Assembly: GCA_022749755.1 (NCBI GenBank)
Contig: CM040441.1
Location: 2,422,741 to 2,486,740, forward strand
Length of the DNA stretch: 64,000 nucleotides
Source of the DNA: Azadirachta indica
Taxonomy: Eukaryota; Streptophyta; Magnoliopsida; Sapindales; Meliaceae
Reading direction: 5' to 3'
This document shows, piece after piece, positions 1-12,440 of this stretch (positions are counted from its first letter, which is position 1; each line of letters begins with the position of its first letter). Under the pieces are notes generated by a model that was not told where the DNA came from, ran no database searches, and saw only the letters and a program-made list of their open reading frames with translations. Made by a program: the position numbers and the translations under genes.

Positions 1-23
1 GGGTTCAAATCCCTCTCTTTCCA
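1..23 (+). tRNA. 3' end of a plastid-type tRNA-Ser-like sequence, cut by window edge
   Basis: The first bases read as the 3' part of a T-loop, the closing strand of the T-stem and the 3' acceptor strand (GGGTTCAAATCCC then TCTTTCC). This resembles the end of plastid trnS(GGA), which normally has TTCGAAT in the loop; here it is TTCAAAT, so one conserved base is changed. The anticodon and 5' half lie outside the window, so identity is not provable. It is probably an old plastid insertion (NUPT) or a tRNA-derived relic rather than a working gene. Confidence 0.35.
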
Positions 24-606
24 TTTCTACCGATGGCTTGGTATCTTTCAAATTCCAATTTATTGATCATTCTTTCTATATTATAGAAAGATTTAGTCTA
101 TAAATAAATTAATGATATCATATCAATCAATTTGATTATATAGCTTATAGAAAATAGAGTTTATAGAATTGATAATATAAATTTATTAATAAAAGAATAT
201 AAACAATATTTATTAGTATATTATAACTAAAATATAAATTTTTAAAATAAATAAAATTTATTAATATGTTATAATTAAAATATAAATTTGTTTTACTTTT
301 ATAATGTAGTAACAACGCAATATTAATTAGGTATTAGAAATAAATAAAATAAATCATAAATAAATATTAATGTATAAATAAAACACACTATATTATAATA
401 TTTATTATTATGTTGCATTTTTTTTATTATATATAACTAAAATATTTTATAATATAATAAAAAATATAATATTTATAAGACATAAATCTTTAATATAATA
501 ATAAGTATGATATATATTCTTAATGTACTAGAAAATAACATTAGAATTTATTTTATTAATGTATTTTGATAGATATATTATATTTTATCAAATTATAAAG
601 ATCTAA
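24..606. other. AT-rich non-coding DNA
   Basis: No open frame or recognisable domain is seen. The first 60-70 bases, with a small hairpin (TTTCTATATTATAGAAA), could continue the plastid-like insert; the rest is simple AT-rich spacer. Confidence 0.4.
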
Positions 607-615
607 TAATTATTT

Positions 616-873
616 GGGAGAATGCCTATTACCCCCCTATTTTTTGTGTTAATGCCTTATTATCTCTTATATTTTTTTTAATATCCCATCACTTCCTTAA
701 ATTCTAATTTTACCTTTTAATATTTTAAATATTTTCGATTTTATCATTTTACAAACTAATTAAACTGAAGGGTAAAATCAACAAAAAAATTAGGATGGTG
801 ACGGAGTATTAAAAAAAATATAGTGGATAATGAGATATTAGATGAAAAAATAAGAGGTAATAAGCATTCTCCC
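616..873. mobile_element. MITE, Mutator-like, with 9-bp target duplication
   Basis: A 258-bp non-coding element starts GGGAGAATGCCTATTACC and ends with the inverted GGTAATAAGCATTCTCCC. The inverted similarity continues imperfectly for about 40 bp. It is flanked by perfect direct copies of TAATTATTT at 607-615 and 874-882. A 9-bp target duplication with such termini is the signature of Mutator-superfamily MITEs. It has no coding capacity and would need a transposase in trans. Confidence 0.8.
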
Positions 874-1289
874 TAATTATTTTAATTAAATAACTATTAT
901 TAATGAGATATAATTGTTATTTTTAATAAAATAAGATTTTAATAAGTATTTTTAAAATTATTAAAATTAATTAATTCAATAGGTCCAACTTTAAGAACTT
1001 GGATCCTTTGTCCCCATTAACTAAGAATCAATAGTAAAATAAATCCATTAGAGAGTATTAATAATCAATAGTTAAATGCTGAAACTGAAAGAGACTTGTT
1101 CAATTAATTAATTCGGCTCTAGCTTAATTTCCCAATTGCTTAACCCTCACCCAAATTAATTAATTATTAGACAATGTTGACCGCATGAAGATGAAAATGT
1201 AAATGCTGCCAGAAAACACTATATGTTGTGTGTGTGTATACATTCATACATACATATGTGTGTGTGTATATAAATTGAAAGTACAATTA

Positions 1290-2560
1290 GGTATAGTAAC
1301 CAAGAAGGAGTTGAATTGTGTTTTAAAAAATTTAACAAATTAAATATGGAACCTCAATTCTATTAAAGTAAATTAAATCTTCTAAAGTGCAATTCAATAA
1401 AATTCAATACACAATTTAAATATGCAAGATATAAATGTTTACACTTTAGATTCAAGTAGATTCAAGTATGTGTGAAAAAATGGGTGAAATAATGATACAA
1501 ATATAAATAAATGAGTGAAAGGATAGAGAAATATAATACCGAATTTTTAGGTGATTCGATAAACTGCAATCTATATTCACGCTTTCAAGCTCTAAGTTTG
1601 AGCATTTCATTACTTTTGAGACCTTCAAACTCAAAAATAAACAATTACAACTTTAAATGGATTTAACGAGTGTCACTACAACCTTACAACAAGAGATTGT
1701 AGGTGTTTCTCTCATCTTTACAAATAAGTAACTTATAAATGTTGCTCAAATCTTATAATTTATTAAATTTAAATACTCTTTTGCAAATAATATACAAATG
1801 ATAAATTAGACTTTGTATGAATTACATTTTTACTTTGTAATTGTAAGCTGAAAGTATTCAAGTTTCTCATTTAAAATGAATCTTGTCTAGTATTTTCTAC
1901 TACAAAATAAAATACAGTGTTACAAACCGTTTATAGTTTGTTGGAAGCTAAATCTTTCAAATATAGTTGTTGGTACAAGTCACCATTCACCGATTTTCTT
2001 GAACCAAGAAATTGTTCGTCAACTTTCTTAGAAAAGCAATAAAATCGTTACTAGCTATTAGAATTACCGTTCGGACTATCTATTGGTTCACTATTCAACG
2101 TTTTCTTCAACCGCAACTAGTTCGCAGGTACTTTTGAGCTAACAACAAAAGCTGGCTTTTTATATGTTTTAAAACATATGCACTTAGGCCATAACCTAAA
2201 ATATTGTTAGGCAACTTAAGAAGGGAGTGATTTGGGTTTTTTAAATATCAATAAATTAAATATGCAACCCAAATTTAATGAGTGCCACTCAATCCTTATG
2301 ATAAGTGTGTTTTGCTCACACACACAACAATAACAAGAAACATATCTTTGATAAAAGAATTTTGTTAAGGCAAAATATAAACACTCTTTTTCAAAGAATA
2401 ATACAAATGAAGAATTAGATATGAATAATTTATATGAATTAGATATTTAACTTACAATTATAAGCTCAAGGTATTTAAATATCTTAATTCAAAATGAATT
2501 TTGGCTAGTATTTAGGGTAGGAAATAAAATTATAACCGTTACCAACCGTTTGGGACAAAC
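1290..2560. repeat. Two diverged direct copies of a non-coding repeat
   Basis: About 1300-1950 and 2215-2560 share blocks in the same order: a start like GGAGTTGAATTGTG or GGAGTGATTTGGG, then TAAATTAAATATG, an ACTCTTTT-CAAA-AATA block, and TGTAATTGTAAGCTGAAAGTA or its variant. The style is that of non-autonomous LTR-type repeats, but I see no LTR ends, primer site or coding region. A (TG)n microsatellite lies just upstream at about 1228-1270. Confidence 0.45.
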
Positions 2561-2903
2561 TTTGAAAATCTTGCATTTTAATTCATATTACTAAGTTTTG
2601 AAAATCTTGCATTTTAGTCCAATTAAATTAAAAGTCAAAATCACAGTTACTCACTATTTGAATTCAAATTCAAAATTTTAATACTTCGCACTATTTATCA
2701 GTTCATTGCGCATAGGTTTCCATTAACCACTACATTGTTCATAGGTTCAGTCTAGTTCAACTAAACCACAGAGTGAACTAAGGTTGACTATGTCTGAATT
2801 TTTATGATATTTTAAAAGTTTACAATTAGGTCCATATGAACTTTAAAATTTTTGCAAATGGACCCTTTGCAATATGGTCCCTATAATTTGAAAACAAATT
2901 TTT

Positions 2904-4153
2904 GGGATAATTTTCTATTCCCCTCTGTTGTTTGATCTAATCTCCCAATTGGCACCTATTATTTCTATAGTATCCTGAATTCTTCTTCTATTGGGCAATA
3001 GAATTAAGATAATAATATTTGAGTCCCTAAAATTTAGTCTATTAATTTTAATAATTCTAACAGTTTCAAAAATATCTCTAAAAATTTTAATTTATTAAAA
3101 AATAATAATTATACCCCTATATAATAGTAATTAACTAAAAATTATTTTTGACTCCTAATTTAAAAATTTTTTTAAAATAATAATATATTTTATTTTATGA
3201 AAAGTAGATAACTAATTTATAAATTATCTTTTGAATGTCAATTTATTTAAACTTTGAATTTCTTTTTAACATGATATTCATAAATTGAAAGATTAATTTA
3301 ATAATTTTCAAAATAAATAAAATAACAATATTTTATTTATTTTGAAAATTATTAAATTAATCTTTCAATTTTATTTAATATTTATATAAATTTATCATGT
3401 GTAAAAAAATTCAAAATTTAGATAAAATTTTATTTAAAGTATAATTTATAATATTTTCTTTAATGTTTAATATAAAAAATATTATTTATATTGACTAACA
3501 TGTGTGAAGAATAATATATTTTAAAAAAACATTATATCATTACTTTTATATATACAAATATATATATATATATAAATTGATATAATAATGATATATCATA
3601 TTATTACATATCCTGTATTTTTATAAAAAATTTTAATTTGAAGTATTTTTAGTTGCGGAATCCATTCTTTTTGTTTAAAATATCTTTTTTCTGTTTTAGT
3701 TATGAAATTTATAATTATTTCAAATTCTAAAAAAGAATTAATAGGTGAGCCTCTAAAATTTGACCCATTAATCTAATTAATATTGAATTGTTAATATATT
3801 ATAAAATAAATAAATTTATATTTTAATTATAATATATCAATAAATATTTAGTTATCAATGTGTTATGAAATAAAATATTATTATTTTGATATTTATTTTT
3901 AATTAGGAGTTGAAAATAATTTTCTACTAATACTATTATATAAGGTTATAATTGTTATTTTTTAAAAAATTATAATTTTTTTAATATTTTTAAAACTATT
4001 AAGATTATTTAAATTAATAAGTTAAACTTTAAAGGCTCACATATTATTATACTTAACCCTGTCACTCAAAGGAAGGGGATTTAAGGTATTATAAAAGCAA
4101 TAAGAGATATTGGAATATTAGATAAACAACAAGGGGAAATTGGGCATTCTTCT
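2904..4153. mobile_element. AT-rich element with long terminal inverted repeats
   Basis: The left arm (about 2904-3135, starting GGGATAATTTTCTATTCCCC) is inverted at the right arm (about 3900-4153, ending in a diverged GGGCATTCTTC). Shared landmarks are TTGTTTGATCTAAT, GTCCCTAAAATTTAGTC and TTAATTTATTAAAAAATAA. Termini resemble those of the 616-873 MITE, suggesting one Mutator-like family. No clear target duplication and no transposase are visible. Confidence 0.6.
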
Positions 4154-5225
4154 TTTTATAATCTTTTATTTAATATTTCATACAAAAAATATTATTTATA
4201 TTGACTAACACATATGAAGAGCAATATATTTAAAAAAATATATTATATCGTTACTATCATATATACAAATTTATCTATATAAATTAATATTATAATGTTA
4301 TATCATATTACTACATATTTTATATTTTCAAAAAAAAATTTAATTTGAAGTATTTTTTAGTTGTGGGATCCGTCCTTTTAGTTTAAAATATCATTCTTTT
4401 TAGTTATAAAATTCATTATTATTTCAAATTTTGAAAAAGAATTAATGACATGTAAGTCTCTAGAGTTCGACTTATTAGCCTGATTAATCCTACTTAATAG
4501 TTTTATAAATATCCATAAAAAGTTCAATTTATTAAAAAAAAAAAAAAATAAGTATTATATCCTTATTTAATAATTATTATTATATCCTTATTTAATATTA
4601 GTTAGCTAAAAAAATATATAAAATATTAAACTTATGACTTATTTTCTAGTGCCTATGTAATATTAAATTGTTAATATATTATAAAATTTTATAATTATAT
4701 TATGGTACAATATTTATGATTGTATATATGTTATTGATTAATATTTATTTATGAATTACAAATATTGTATTATAATATATTTTATTTATAGATTAGTATT
4801 TATTTATGATTTATTTCATTTATTTTCTAATACCCAATTAATATTGAATTATTAATATATTGTAAAATAAATAAACTTATATTTTACTTATAATATATTA
4901 ATAAGTATTTAGTTATCAATGTGTTATAAAATAAAAAAAATATTATTATTTTATTATTTATTTTCAATTAGAAGTTGAAAATAATTTTTTTAGCTAATTA
5001 TTATTATATAAAGGTATAATTATTAATTTTTAATAAACTAGAAATTTTATACCTATTTTTAAAACTATTAGGACTATTTAAATTAATAAGCTAAATTTTA
5101 AAAACTCACATATTATTATACTTAACTCTGTCAATTAATAGAGGGGGATTCGGGATATTATGGAAACAAGTAAAAGGTTATTAGAGTATTAAATCAAGCA
5201 ATTGGGAGGAATCGAGAATTCTCCC
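4154..5225. repeat. Second, partly tandem copy of the long-inverted-repeat element
   Basis: The stretch beginning AAAAATATTATTTATATTGACTAACA repeats the inside of the 2904-4153 element (same block at about 3475), so about 700 bp was duplicated in tandem. The left arm lacks its outer roughly 130 bp. The right arm ends at GAATTCTCCC (5225). Fully non-coding. Confidence 0.55.
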
Positions 5226-6110
5226 TTTCCACAAAAACATAAATTTTCACGCACTTTATTCCACTAATTCATATAAAATTCTCTACATTTATAGATCAAT
5301 ACTATCAAACTATTTACCTTTTGTTTTGTTACTTTTAATGTAGAAAAAAAAAAGAAGAGAGTGACAACAAGACTTTTTGAAGAGTTACTTTTTTTTTTTT
5401 ATATAGGAAAACTAATTAATGTTTTATACTTGGTTGCATGCACGTACCGTAATATTAATTGATATTTATCCTCAAATGCTGGAAAACAAGGTTTATCGGA
5501 AGATTTTTTTAACTGGTGCGATTTCAACACGTCCATATATATCCTCAAATTTTTGTTTTTTTGTTTTTTCTTTTCAAATTTTATTTAGGCTCAAGCCCAC
5601 CCAGCATCACTATGTAGTCTTTTATTTTTAACAATTTTTTTTAAGAAAGCAAATATAAATTTTTTATCTTGATTTAATTAATGATTAATTATTATTATTG
5701 TTGTTGTTGTTGTTGTTATTTAATTCTATATCAAAACTTAAATAACAAGTTATGAGCCCCACAAACTCATAGACCCATAAATTGTTACATAATACCCATA
5801 AATGGTGATTTTTGTATTAAATTATCTATTATTATTGTTATCTGACTCATAAATTATTTAATTATATGTTATTATTTAAAAAATTAATTAAAAAAAAATA
5901 ATAATATATAATTAAACAATAAAAATAAATTTATATAATTAATATAGTATGCTTTATCATACTTTTTCTTATTTTAAATTATCATAAAAGTTTACAGGCA
6001 TGATATACTTTATCATACATTTTCTTATTTTAAATTTATCATAAAAGTTGTTTTAAAAAAAATTATCATAAAAGTTAATAAGCATGGTATACTTTATATA
6101 TTTAATTAGC
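5226..6110 (+). repeat. R1 repeat copy (diverged)
   Basis: This carries the R1 landmarks found many times in the window: CACTTTATTCCA-TAATTCATATAA, then GACTTTTTGAAGA, then a short poly-T and GGAAAACTAATTAA, then GCATGCACG and a distal ACTTTATCATAC block. It lies downstream of WAKL copy A. A GTT/ATT microsatellite sits at about 5690-5720. The short open frames here are not convincing genes. Confidence 0.5.
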
Positions 6111-6878
6111 AAAAAATGAATAACATGTAAACCACTAAGCTTTTGTGCGGTACTAAGTCGGACAAGTCTTTATAGTTATTTACGCATTCACTATTGTCTT
6201 TTAGGTGATATTCATTTTCTATAACAAAAATGCTATATAAAAGATTGAAGATATATTATTCAATAATTTATAAATATTGCAATAAAAAAGATGTATAATT
6301 TATTATAATTTATAATAATAGATTCTTGAGTTGCCACCCACAGTTAAATTTCAGTAACAAATTTTTTGAAAACAGAAATTAATTTACATGGAATCAAATT
6401 AATTTGATTAATAAAATATATATAATATTTTATTTATACTGAATTCTTTAATAATCTAGTAATAGAATTTATTAAAAATTTAATTTATCCGATCAATGAA
6501 CTTTTGGGATTGCCTTAGATTCTTAAATAAGTAATTACGAGTTAATCTAGCTGCAGTTGGCAATTTGCTTACAAATTGCTTACACATTCTCTTATAATAC
6601 TTTGATCACTTACAACATTTCATACACTTTAAAGTTCAATGACATTAGATTTCAAATAATACTAATCTTCTCAACTGCTACTGAACATAAACTTTTATAC
6701 TAACGTCTTTCTACAAAACACAAATTTCCTAATAAAGTCATATCAAGTAAAGATATTATTACATAATACTAAAACACTAGAACTCAAATATAGGCAAAAA
6801 AATCAGCACCCAAATCCATACATGCAAAAGGCATTTCTTCGCTCTCATCGCCAATTGTTTGAAATCAAAAGGTCTGCA
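6111..6878. other. 3' flank of WAKL copy A
   Basis: No gene is seen. The part from about 6540 to 6850 matches the 3' flank of copy B (about 19300-19600) in blocks such as CAATTTGCTTACA, CATAATACTAAAACACTA and AAATCCATACATGCAAAAGGC, so the flank was duplicated together with the gene. It should contain the 3' UTR and the poly(A) region. Confidence 0.5.
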
Positions 6879-9182
6879 TCAATTAGAAAAAGTAGTAGTA
6901 GCATTGAAAAATGACCTGGTTTCTATGGAAGAAGAATTAGTTTCCAAATTATATTCTATCATGTCACCATCTTCGCAATCAATGATCCCTTCACAAGTTG
7001 GTGGAACGATGGAATCTCCTCTAATCTTGGTTAATTCAGTTGCTACTTCTCTCATTGTAGGTCTCTTTTTTCCATTAAGATTCAAGCATCTTTGTGCAAG
7101 TCTAGCAACTGTTATAATCTCTTCTTTGCCTCCTTCCTTCAAAACTCGAGAATCAAGCACTTGAAATAGACGGTTCTCTTTCATTCCACATAAAAAATAT
7201 GCTGCTAAACTTTTATCTTCTTCACAGTTGGTTGAACGAATCGGCTTTTGTCCTGTTAAAAGTTCAGCAAGAACTACTCCGAAACTATAAACATCACTTT
7301 TTTCTGTAAATTGACTTGAACGGAAGTATTCTGGATCTAAATATCCAAAAGTTCCTTGAACTTTAGTAGTCAAATGTGTTTGATCAATCATCATAGATCT
7401 TGAAGTCCCAAAATCTGAAACTTTTGCACGATACTTATCATCCAAAAGTATGTTTGCAGACTTGATGTCTCGATGATAAATAGGGATTGAAGCTGCTGAA
7501 TGTAAATAAGATAAAGCACCTGAAATTTCAACAGCAATGCGTAAACGCATTTCCCATGTAATTGGAAACTCCTCATTTTGGTCGTGTATATAATGAAAGA
7601 GAGTTCCATTGGGAATGAATTCATAGACAAGAAGAGGAACTTCTGTCTCTAAACAACATCCTAATAGCCTAACCACATTTCTATGATTAATTTGAGATAG
7701 AATTACCACCTCATTGATGAATTCTTCAACTTTACTCTCATCAACTATTTTTGATTTTTTAACAGCTACAATTCTTCCATTTGCCAACATTCCTTTGTAT
7801 ACAGTGCCTTGCCCTCCTTGACCAAGGATTCTATTAGTGTTGTAGTTATCAGTAGCTTTCTCTAATTCCTTTGAAGAAAACAATTTTGTCTTTTCAACAT
7901 TGCCTTTATTGGAGGATAACTCTTGTTGCAATAATAAACCACAATTTCTTTTGAAGAATTTTTGTTGAAGCTTGATTTCCCTTCTTTTTTTCACAAACCT
8001 GTACAAACGCCATCCTCCAATCAGTAGTAACAACATTCCAAGTCCACCACCAATGCATCCTGCAGCAGTTAGGAAGACGATTTTAACTTTGATATTAATG
8101 TGAAGATACATAAATTTAACTGAAGAAGAGAAGGGATATTCATACCTATGATAAGTCTAACTTTTAGTCGAGAATGGATTATTTCGTTGACAAATGGACT
8201 GCAATATCCCTGAGAAGAATTGTAGTAGCCAGGAGGACATCGGGAACAATAGTTATTCATACAATATATGTCACCTGCCCATGGAAATAATAATTAATTA
8301 ATTTAAAAGAGAAGAGATATCCCTCGATCATTTAATTACAGTTTTAATTAACGGATCAATTGAGATGGTACGTACCTTGGCAATATCCTTGATTAATAGT
8401 GTAACATCGGCATAAATATTGACTTGAACCTAATCGCACCCAACAGTCACTTTGATTAATGGAGTTACAAATGGTATCTCCACTGACTGATCTTTCAAAG
8501 CACGACCCAATATATTTTCCCCAGTCTAGCGTTGCAGGAACATACCATTCATCTATTAAATCACCGTAGTTTAACGGGTTAATTGAGTCGAACCAGTTTA
8601 TACTAACAATGAAGGCAGACTTGCAATCTTTCTGGTTATCTGTGTTGGGGGACTTAAGGAAATTGGATAGGTTTGATTTGAAATATTTCAGATTTGGAGG
8701 AATGGTGGTTTGGCAACAGTTGATGCCATAGCAACCTTCTTCTTCAGCTTTCTGATCGTCTATACAGATAGATAGACACCGACGAATAACAGAATTATTT
8801 TGTGATTGATCATAGTTGCATAATTGCCACAACCTATGGCAGTGAATCTATTGTATGAATCTGAAAAGTAAAAAGGGCTGTCCAATAGGTTAACTGAGAC
8901 ACCGGTGCTGTTCCTACCGCAACCTGAAGAAATTACAGGAAGATTGACGACAACTTGCCCATAAATATCTTGCAGTTGCAGGTTGATCTTCCTTAAGAAA
9001 GGCTTGTTAGAGTTGCAAGTTACTTCAAACCACTTGTTAAAGTAGCAACCCTTTTCTGTTCCAAAGGGATAACCAATGCTGACATTTCCACACTTTGTAT
9101 CTGGACATATACGCAAAGCTGCTGCCGAAGCATTGAGTAGCCATAGCAACAAAATGATGTGTAACCCCAGCTGAGTATTCAT
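6879..9182 (-). CDS. Wall-associated receptor kinase-like protein (WAKL copy A), one frameshift
   Basis: Three exons with GT..AG introns: 9182-8376, 8274-8146 and 8119-6879. Exon 1 starts at MNTQLGLH, giving a hydrophobic signal peptide, then the GUB_WAK ectodomain ([16 protein letters not shown]) with many cysteines. Exon 2 adds a short Cys-rich EGF-like stretch. Exon 3 holds the membrane helix ([10 protein letters not shown]), a basic stop-transfer and a Ser/Thr kinase domain: glycine loop GQGGQG, Lys in [18 protein letters not shown] and GYLDPEY, so an intact RD kinase. The product should be a plasma-membrane receptor that senses cell-wall pectin or stress signals, as in the WAK family. 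Exon 1 changes frame at about 8800-8812 (2 extra bases compared with copy B); with that allowed for, the three exons total 725 codons with stop. It is either a recent pseudogene or contains a sequence error. WAKL identity is certain; function is inferred from the family. Confidence 0.85.
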
Positions 9183-10559
9183 TCTCGTCTCCCTCGACTC
9201 TCTTTTCTTTGAGATATATAGCTGCTGTAAGAAATAAAGAATGTGGCTCTTCAGTTCTTTGATATTTTGATTCCTCCCTTTCCTCCCCATTTATCCACTA
9301 CCCACCCAGTCTTAGTCTTCGTCTTTATTGTTTCTTTGTTTACTTTCTAATCAGAAATCTGAATACGTGCTAAAACGTGTACATATGTTAATATATAAGT
9401 ATATATATATATTTTTTTTGTTTATTACATTTGAATATAAATCTTTAAATTTTCTCTAGCTTTTAAATTTTTTATGCCATGCATTCAACGTGATTGAGCT
9501 TTTTATTTTTTAAATAAAAAATTCTGAAAATCAGCTTTAGAAGGTCAAAAAAACAATAAATATATTAATAAAATAACACTAAAGTAATCAGCTTCTTAGA
9601 TAAGGTGATTAAGCTTCATGATGTGTGAAGTTGAGAGGGCGAGAGAGAATAGATTAAACAAAAAAGATGAGACAAATACATGCATATTTAGCGTGAATGT
9701 TGCTTCTAGTCTTTCATTGTTTGTATTTTTCCAAATTTAATGGTCGGACCAACACATAAAATAAACAACGAGAAGGAAATTTGACTTCATTTTCTAACTG
9801 TGCAAAACACTGCGCACTCGACTTTGAATACAATGCTGAAGGAAAGAAAACGAGAAGGAAAATGTTGACGAGTGTGGTTACAACGATATAACGCCCCGAT
9901 GCAAATTTTTTTTCCGCGTTGTCTTCCATTTGGGAAAATGTTCATTACCCTCTTAAGGTTTGGGTTAATTATCCAATTCTCTACTGTAGTTTCAAAAATG
10001 TTCCTTACCCCCATGTCTCCATTTTTCTTTCAACTTTATCTTTACATAACCTAACTTAAACCACCAAATCAAACTGAACTGAAATCAACAAATCAAACCT
10101 TTAAACCGTCAAACCGAACCATTCTTTAATATTCAAATATATAACAATTTATATTTTTATAGTTTAAAAAAATTTAATATTAACATACATACACATCATT
10201 TATATTATTAACTAATTCTTAAATAATAACAATTATATATAAAAGTTAAATAAATTTTTTAAAATTTTAAAAAAAATTTTAAAAAATAATTATATTTATA
10301 ATCAAATTTACTCAAGTAATTGGTGGTGAGTTTATTGCTGTATTTACCTTTTTTGTCTTGAATCTATATCTCAGGCTTTTGTAAAATTTAAAAGATTGTA
10401 TTGTATTACTATTCATATAAATAGTAAAAAATTATTATCAAAGTTATATTTTGTGGTTTTTTTTACATAAAAATATTTTTTATGTAAAATATTAATGTTT
10501 TATATTATTCTTGTACAAATATGTATACTATTTATATAGATGTTATTATTAAATTGATA
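9183..10559. other. Upstream region of WAKL copy A, AT-rich
   Basis: The first 40 bases upstream of the start codon, including a TATATA and AAAGAAAAGAGAG block at about 9195-9222, are conserved with copy B (22410-22443) and look like the shared proximal leader. At about 9930-10020 a MITE-like piece begins GGGAAAATGTTCATTACCC. The rest is AT-rich; small frames at 9714-10054 overlap on both strands and show no protein signature. Confidence 0.45.
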
Positions 10560-10835
10560 TGCAAGAGTTGTAAGAAAAATTTTTTTTAATATGGGAAGAC
10601 TAATTGATATTAATTATCATTAATCTTTAAGTCACTGCATGCATAACAACATTAATTGATATCTATTAATTACACGAAAACTAGACTTAATGGAGAATAT
10701 TTAGTTAATGTATATTTATTCTCAAATTTGTTAAAAATATAATTAAGAGATTAAAGTTGTAGGATATAATTTAATAAGTATTGTTCACTTTATCATATTT
10801 TATAGATATTTTAAATTATCAATAGTATTGTACAG
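10560..10835 (+). repeat. R1 repeat fragment
   Basis: It carries the inner R1 blocks GGGAAGACTAATTGATATT, AAGTCACTGCATGCAT and AACATTAATTGATATCTATT, followed by the R1 distal part with TTCACTTTATCAT. It is non-coding. Confidence 0.55.
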
Positions 10836-10884
10836 GACTTTTCCCCCTTTTCGGGGTACCACTTTGTTGAAATCAAAGACATAA

Positions 10885-11880
10885 AGAAGCCAAAACATGC
10901 AGTGTTTCCATGTGACTTTAAAGATTAATATCAAATAGTCTTCCATTATCAAAAACCTTATCTTATAATTCTTCAAAAAGTCTTAGTGCTTACCTCTCTC
11001 TTCTTTCCTCTCTGTACTAACAGCAACAATTTGTGGTCCCACGTGATATATTTTACAAATTTTAATATAGTACAGTAATATTGATGTATATATGTACGGA
11101 ATATGATACAAATTATTAAAATAAAGTGTGTAAAAATTTAGCTAAAGTCGAAGACTAATTAAGATATAGGAGGGCCATACATGGATACATATATAGAGGG
11201 AAAAAAGGTAGCAGCTTAGTGAAATTTTATTAACATTATGGATATATCTATTCGTACCCTCTTATATCTTAATTACTCTTAATCTTTAGTTAAATTTCTA
11301 CACATTTTATTCTCGTAATTCGTATAATATTCTCTAGATATGTACAATATTAGTATTTCTCTACTATGTTAAATTTTGTAGAAATTCATTATACGAAAGC
11401 ACAAATTATCACTATTAGTGTAGAGAAAAAAGAAAACAAAAACAACGACAATTAAGACTTTTTGAAAAATTAAAATAAAAAAGAGATTTTTATATAAAAA
11501 GAATAATTGACATTCATATTTTAAGTCACTTGGCAAAACTACATGGAAAACAACATTAACTGATATGCATTATTTGAAGTCTAGAATTATTGGAAAACTT
11601 TTATTCGTTGCGTTACCGACACATCCATATATAGTCTTTATATATTTACACATGCTAATCAAGCTGAAATGCGTATCAAAATTAAAAATTAGCACATATA
11701 TGTAATAAAAAAAATATGAAAATTATAATTAAGAGAAAAAAAATTGTACCTACAATTAAATAGGCATTGTTTACTTTATTAAACTTTTTATTTATTTTGA
11801 TTATCATTTTAACTAGCAAAAATCAGCAGCATTGTTCACTTCTCTCCTTTTGTAGAATGCGAAATTTAAGTCTTTAAAGG
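10885..11880. repeat. Head-to-head pair of R1 copies (inverted repeat)
   Basis: A minus-oriented R1 (about 10885-11195, with CTTATAATTCTTCAAAAAG and GGAGGGCCATACATGG) faces a plus-oriented R1 (about 11240-11880, with CCCTCTTATATCTTAATTA, CACATTTTATTC and AAGACTTTTTGAA). The arms are separated by only about 50 bp, so the pair could fold back if transcribed. Confidence 0.6.
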
Positions 11881-12440
11881 GGTACATACTAGAGATGGGG
11901 CCCATAAGACCTAAGTTCTTCAGCCCAATCATACTTTCTTTCGGGGTCGACTAAGTATTGAAAATAATTGGGCTGTGTCCAAAGTAAAAGCTATCAGTCT
12001 GGCACAAGACATTGGGCCTAGCCCATTCGTTACATTCTGAGCCTGTATCTCATGCTTAATTGGGTCGGTTTGAATTATTAAAAACATTATTAAATTAAAA
12101 TAATTTTTAAATATTAAACTATATTATTGACTATTTTTAAATTTATAATTGCAGTTATATTTTATCATTTTTATTTATTAAAAAAATGATAAAATATTAA
12201 ATTGTAATTAAATTTTTAAAAATAAATCAATAAATTATTTGTAAAATTATAACTAGGTAGTATGTATTTATGACTTCTATAATGTTTGTTATCACTTGTA
12301 TATATTGAAACGTTGTTTATATTTTTTAATGTAATTACTGTATAAACAATCATATAATAATATATTATTTATTCATTTATTTCAATTTATGAATAAAAGT
12401 GCAAAAAAAAAGTAAATGATTATACTAGAAAAGAAAAAAT
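11881..12440 (+). repeat. R2 repeat copy
   Basis: This follows R1 directly, as it also does at 28431-28980 and 35900-36600. It starts near ACTAGAGATGGGGCCC, has a GC-richer head with GGGCC motifs, then AT-rich DNA ending with ACAATCATATAATAATATAT and AATAAAAGTGCA. The head style recalls non-autonomous hAT ends, but inverted termini are not demonstrated. Confidence 0.5.

Noticed and set aside
1452..1634. 60-residue minus-strand frame
   Set aside because: It lies in a non-coding repeat, is Ser/Ile-biased from AT content and shows no motif.
5419..5631. 70-residue plus-strand frame starting at a GCATGC block
   Set aside because: It is inside an R1 repeat copy; other R1 copies do not keep the frame open.
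6859..7164. 101-residue plus-strand frame over WAKL exon 3
   Set aside because: It is the antisense shadow of the kinase C-terminus; similar shadows appear in the other copies.
9211..9228. TATATA just upstream of WAKL copy A as a TATA box
   Set aside because: It lies only about 35 bp before the start codon, which would leave almost no 5' UTR; it may simply be conserved leader.
9714..10054. Overlapping frames on both strands
   Set aside because: There is no domain, the frames are mutually exclusive, and they cover a MITE-like piece.
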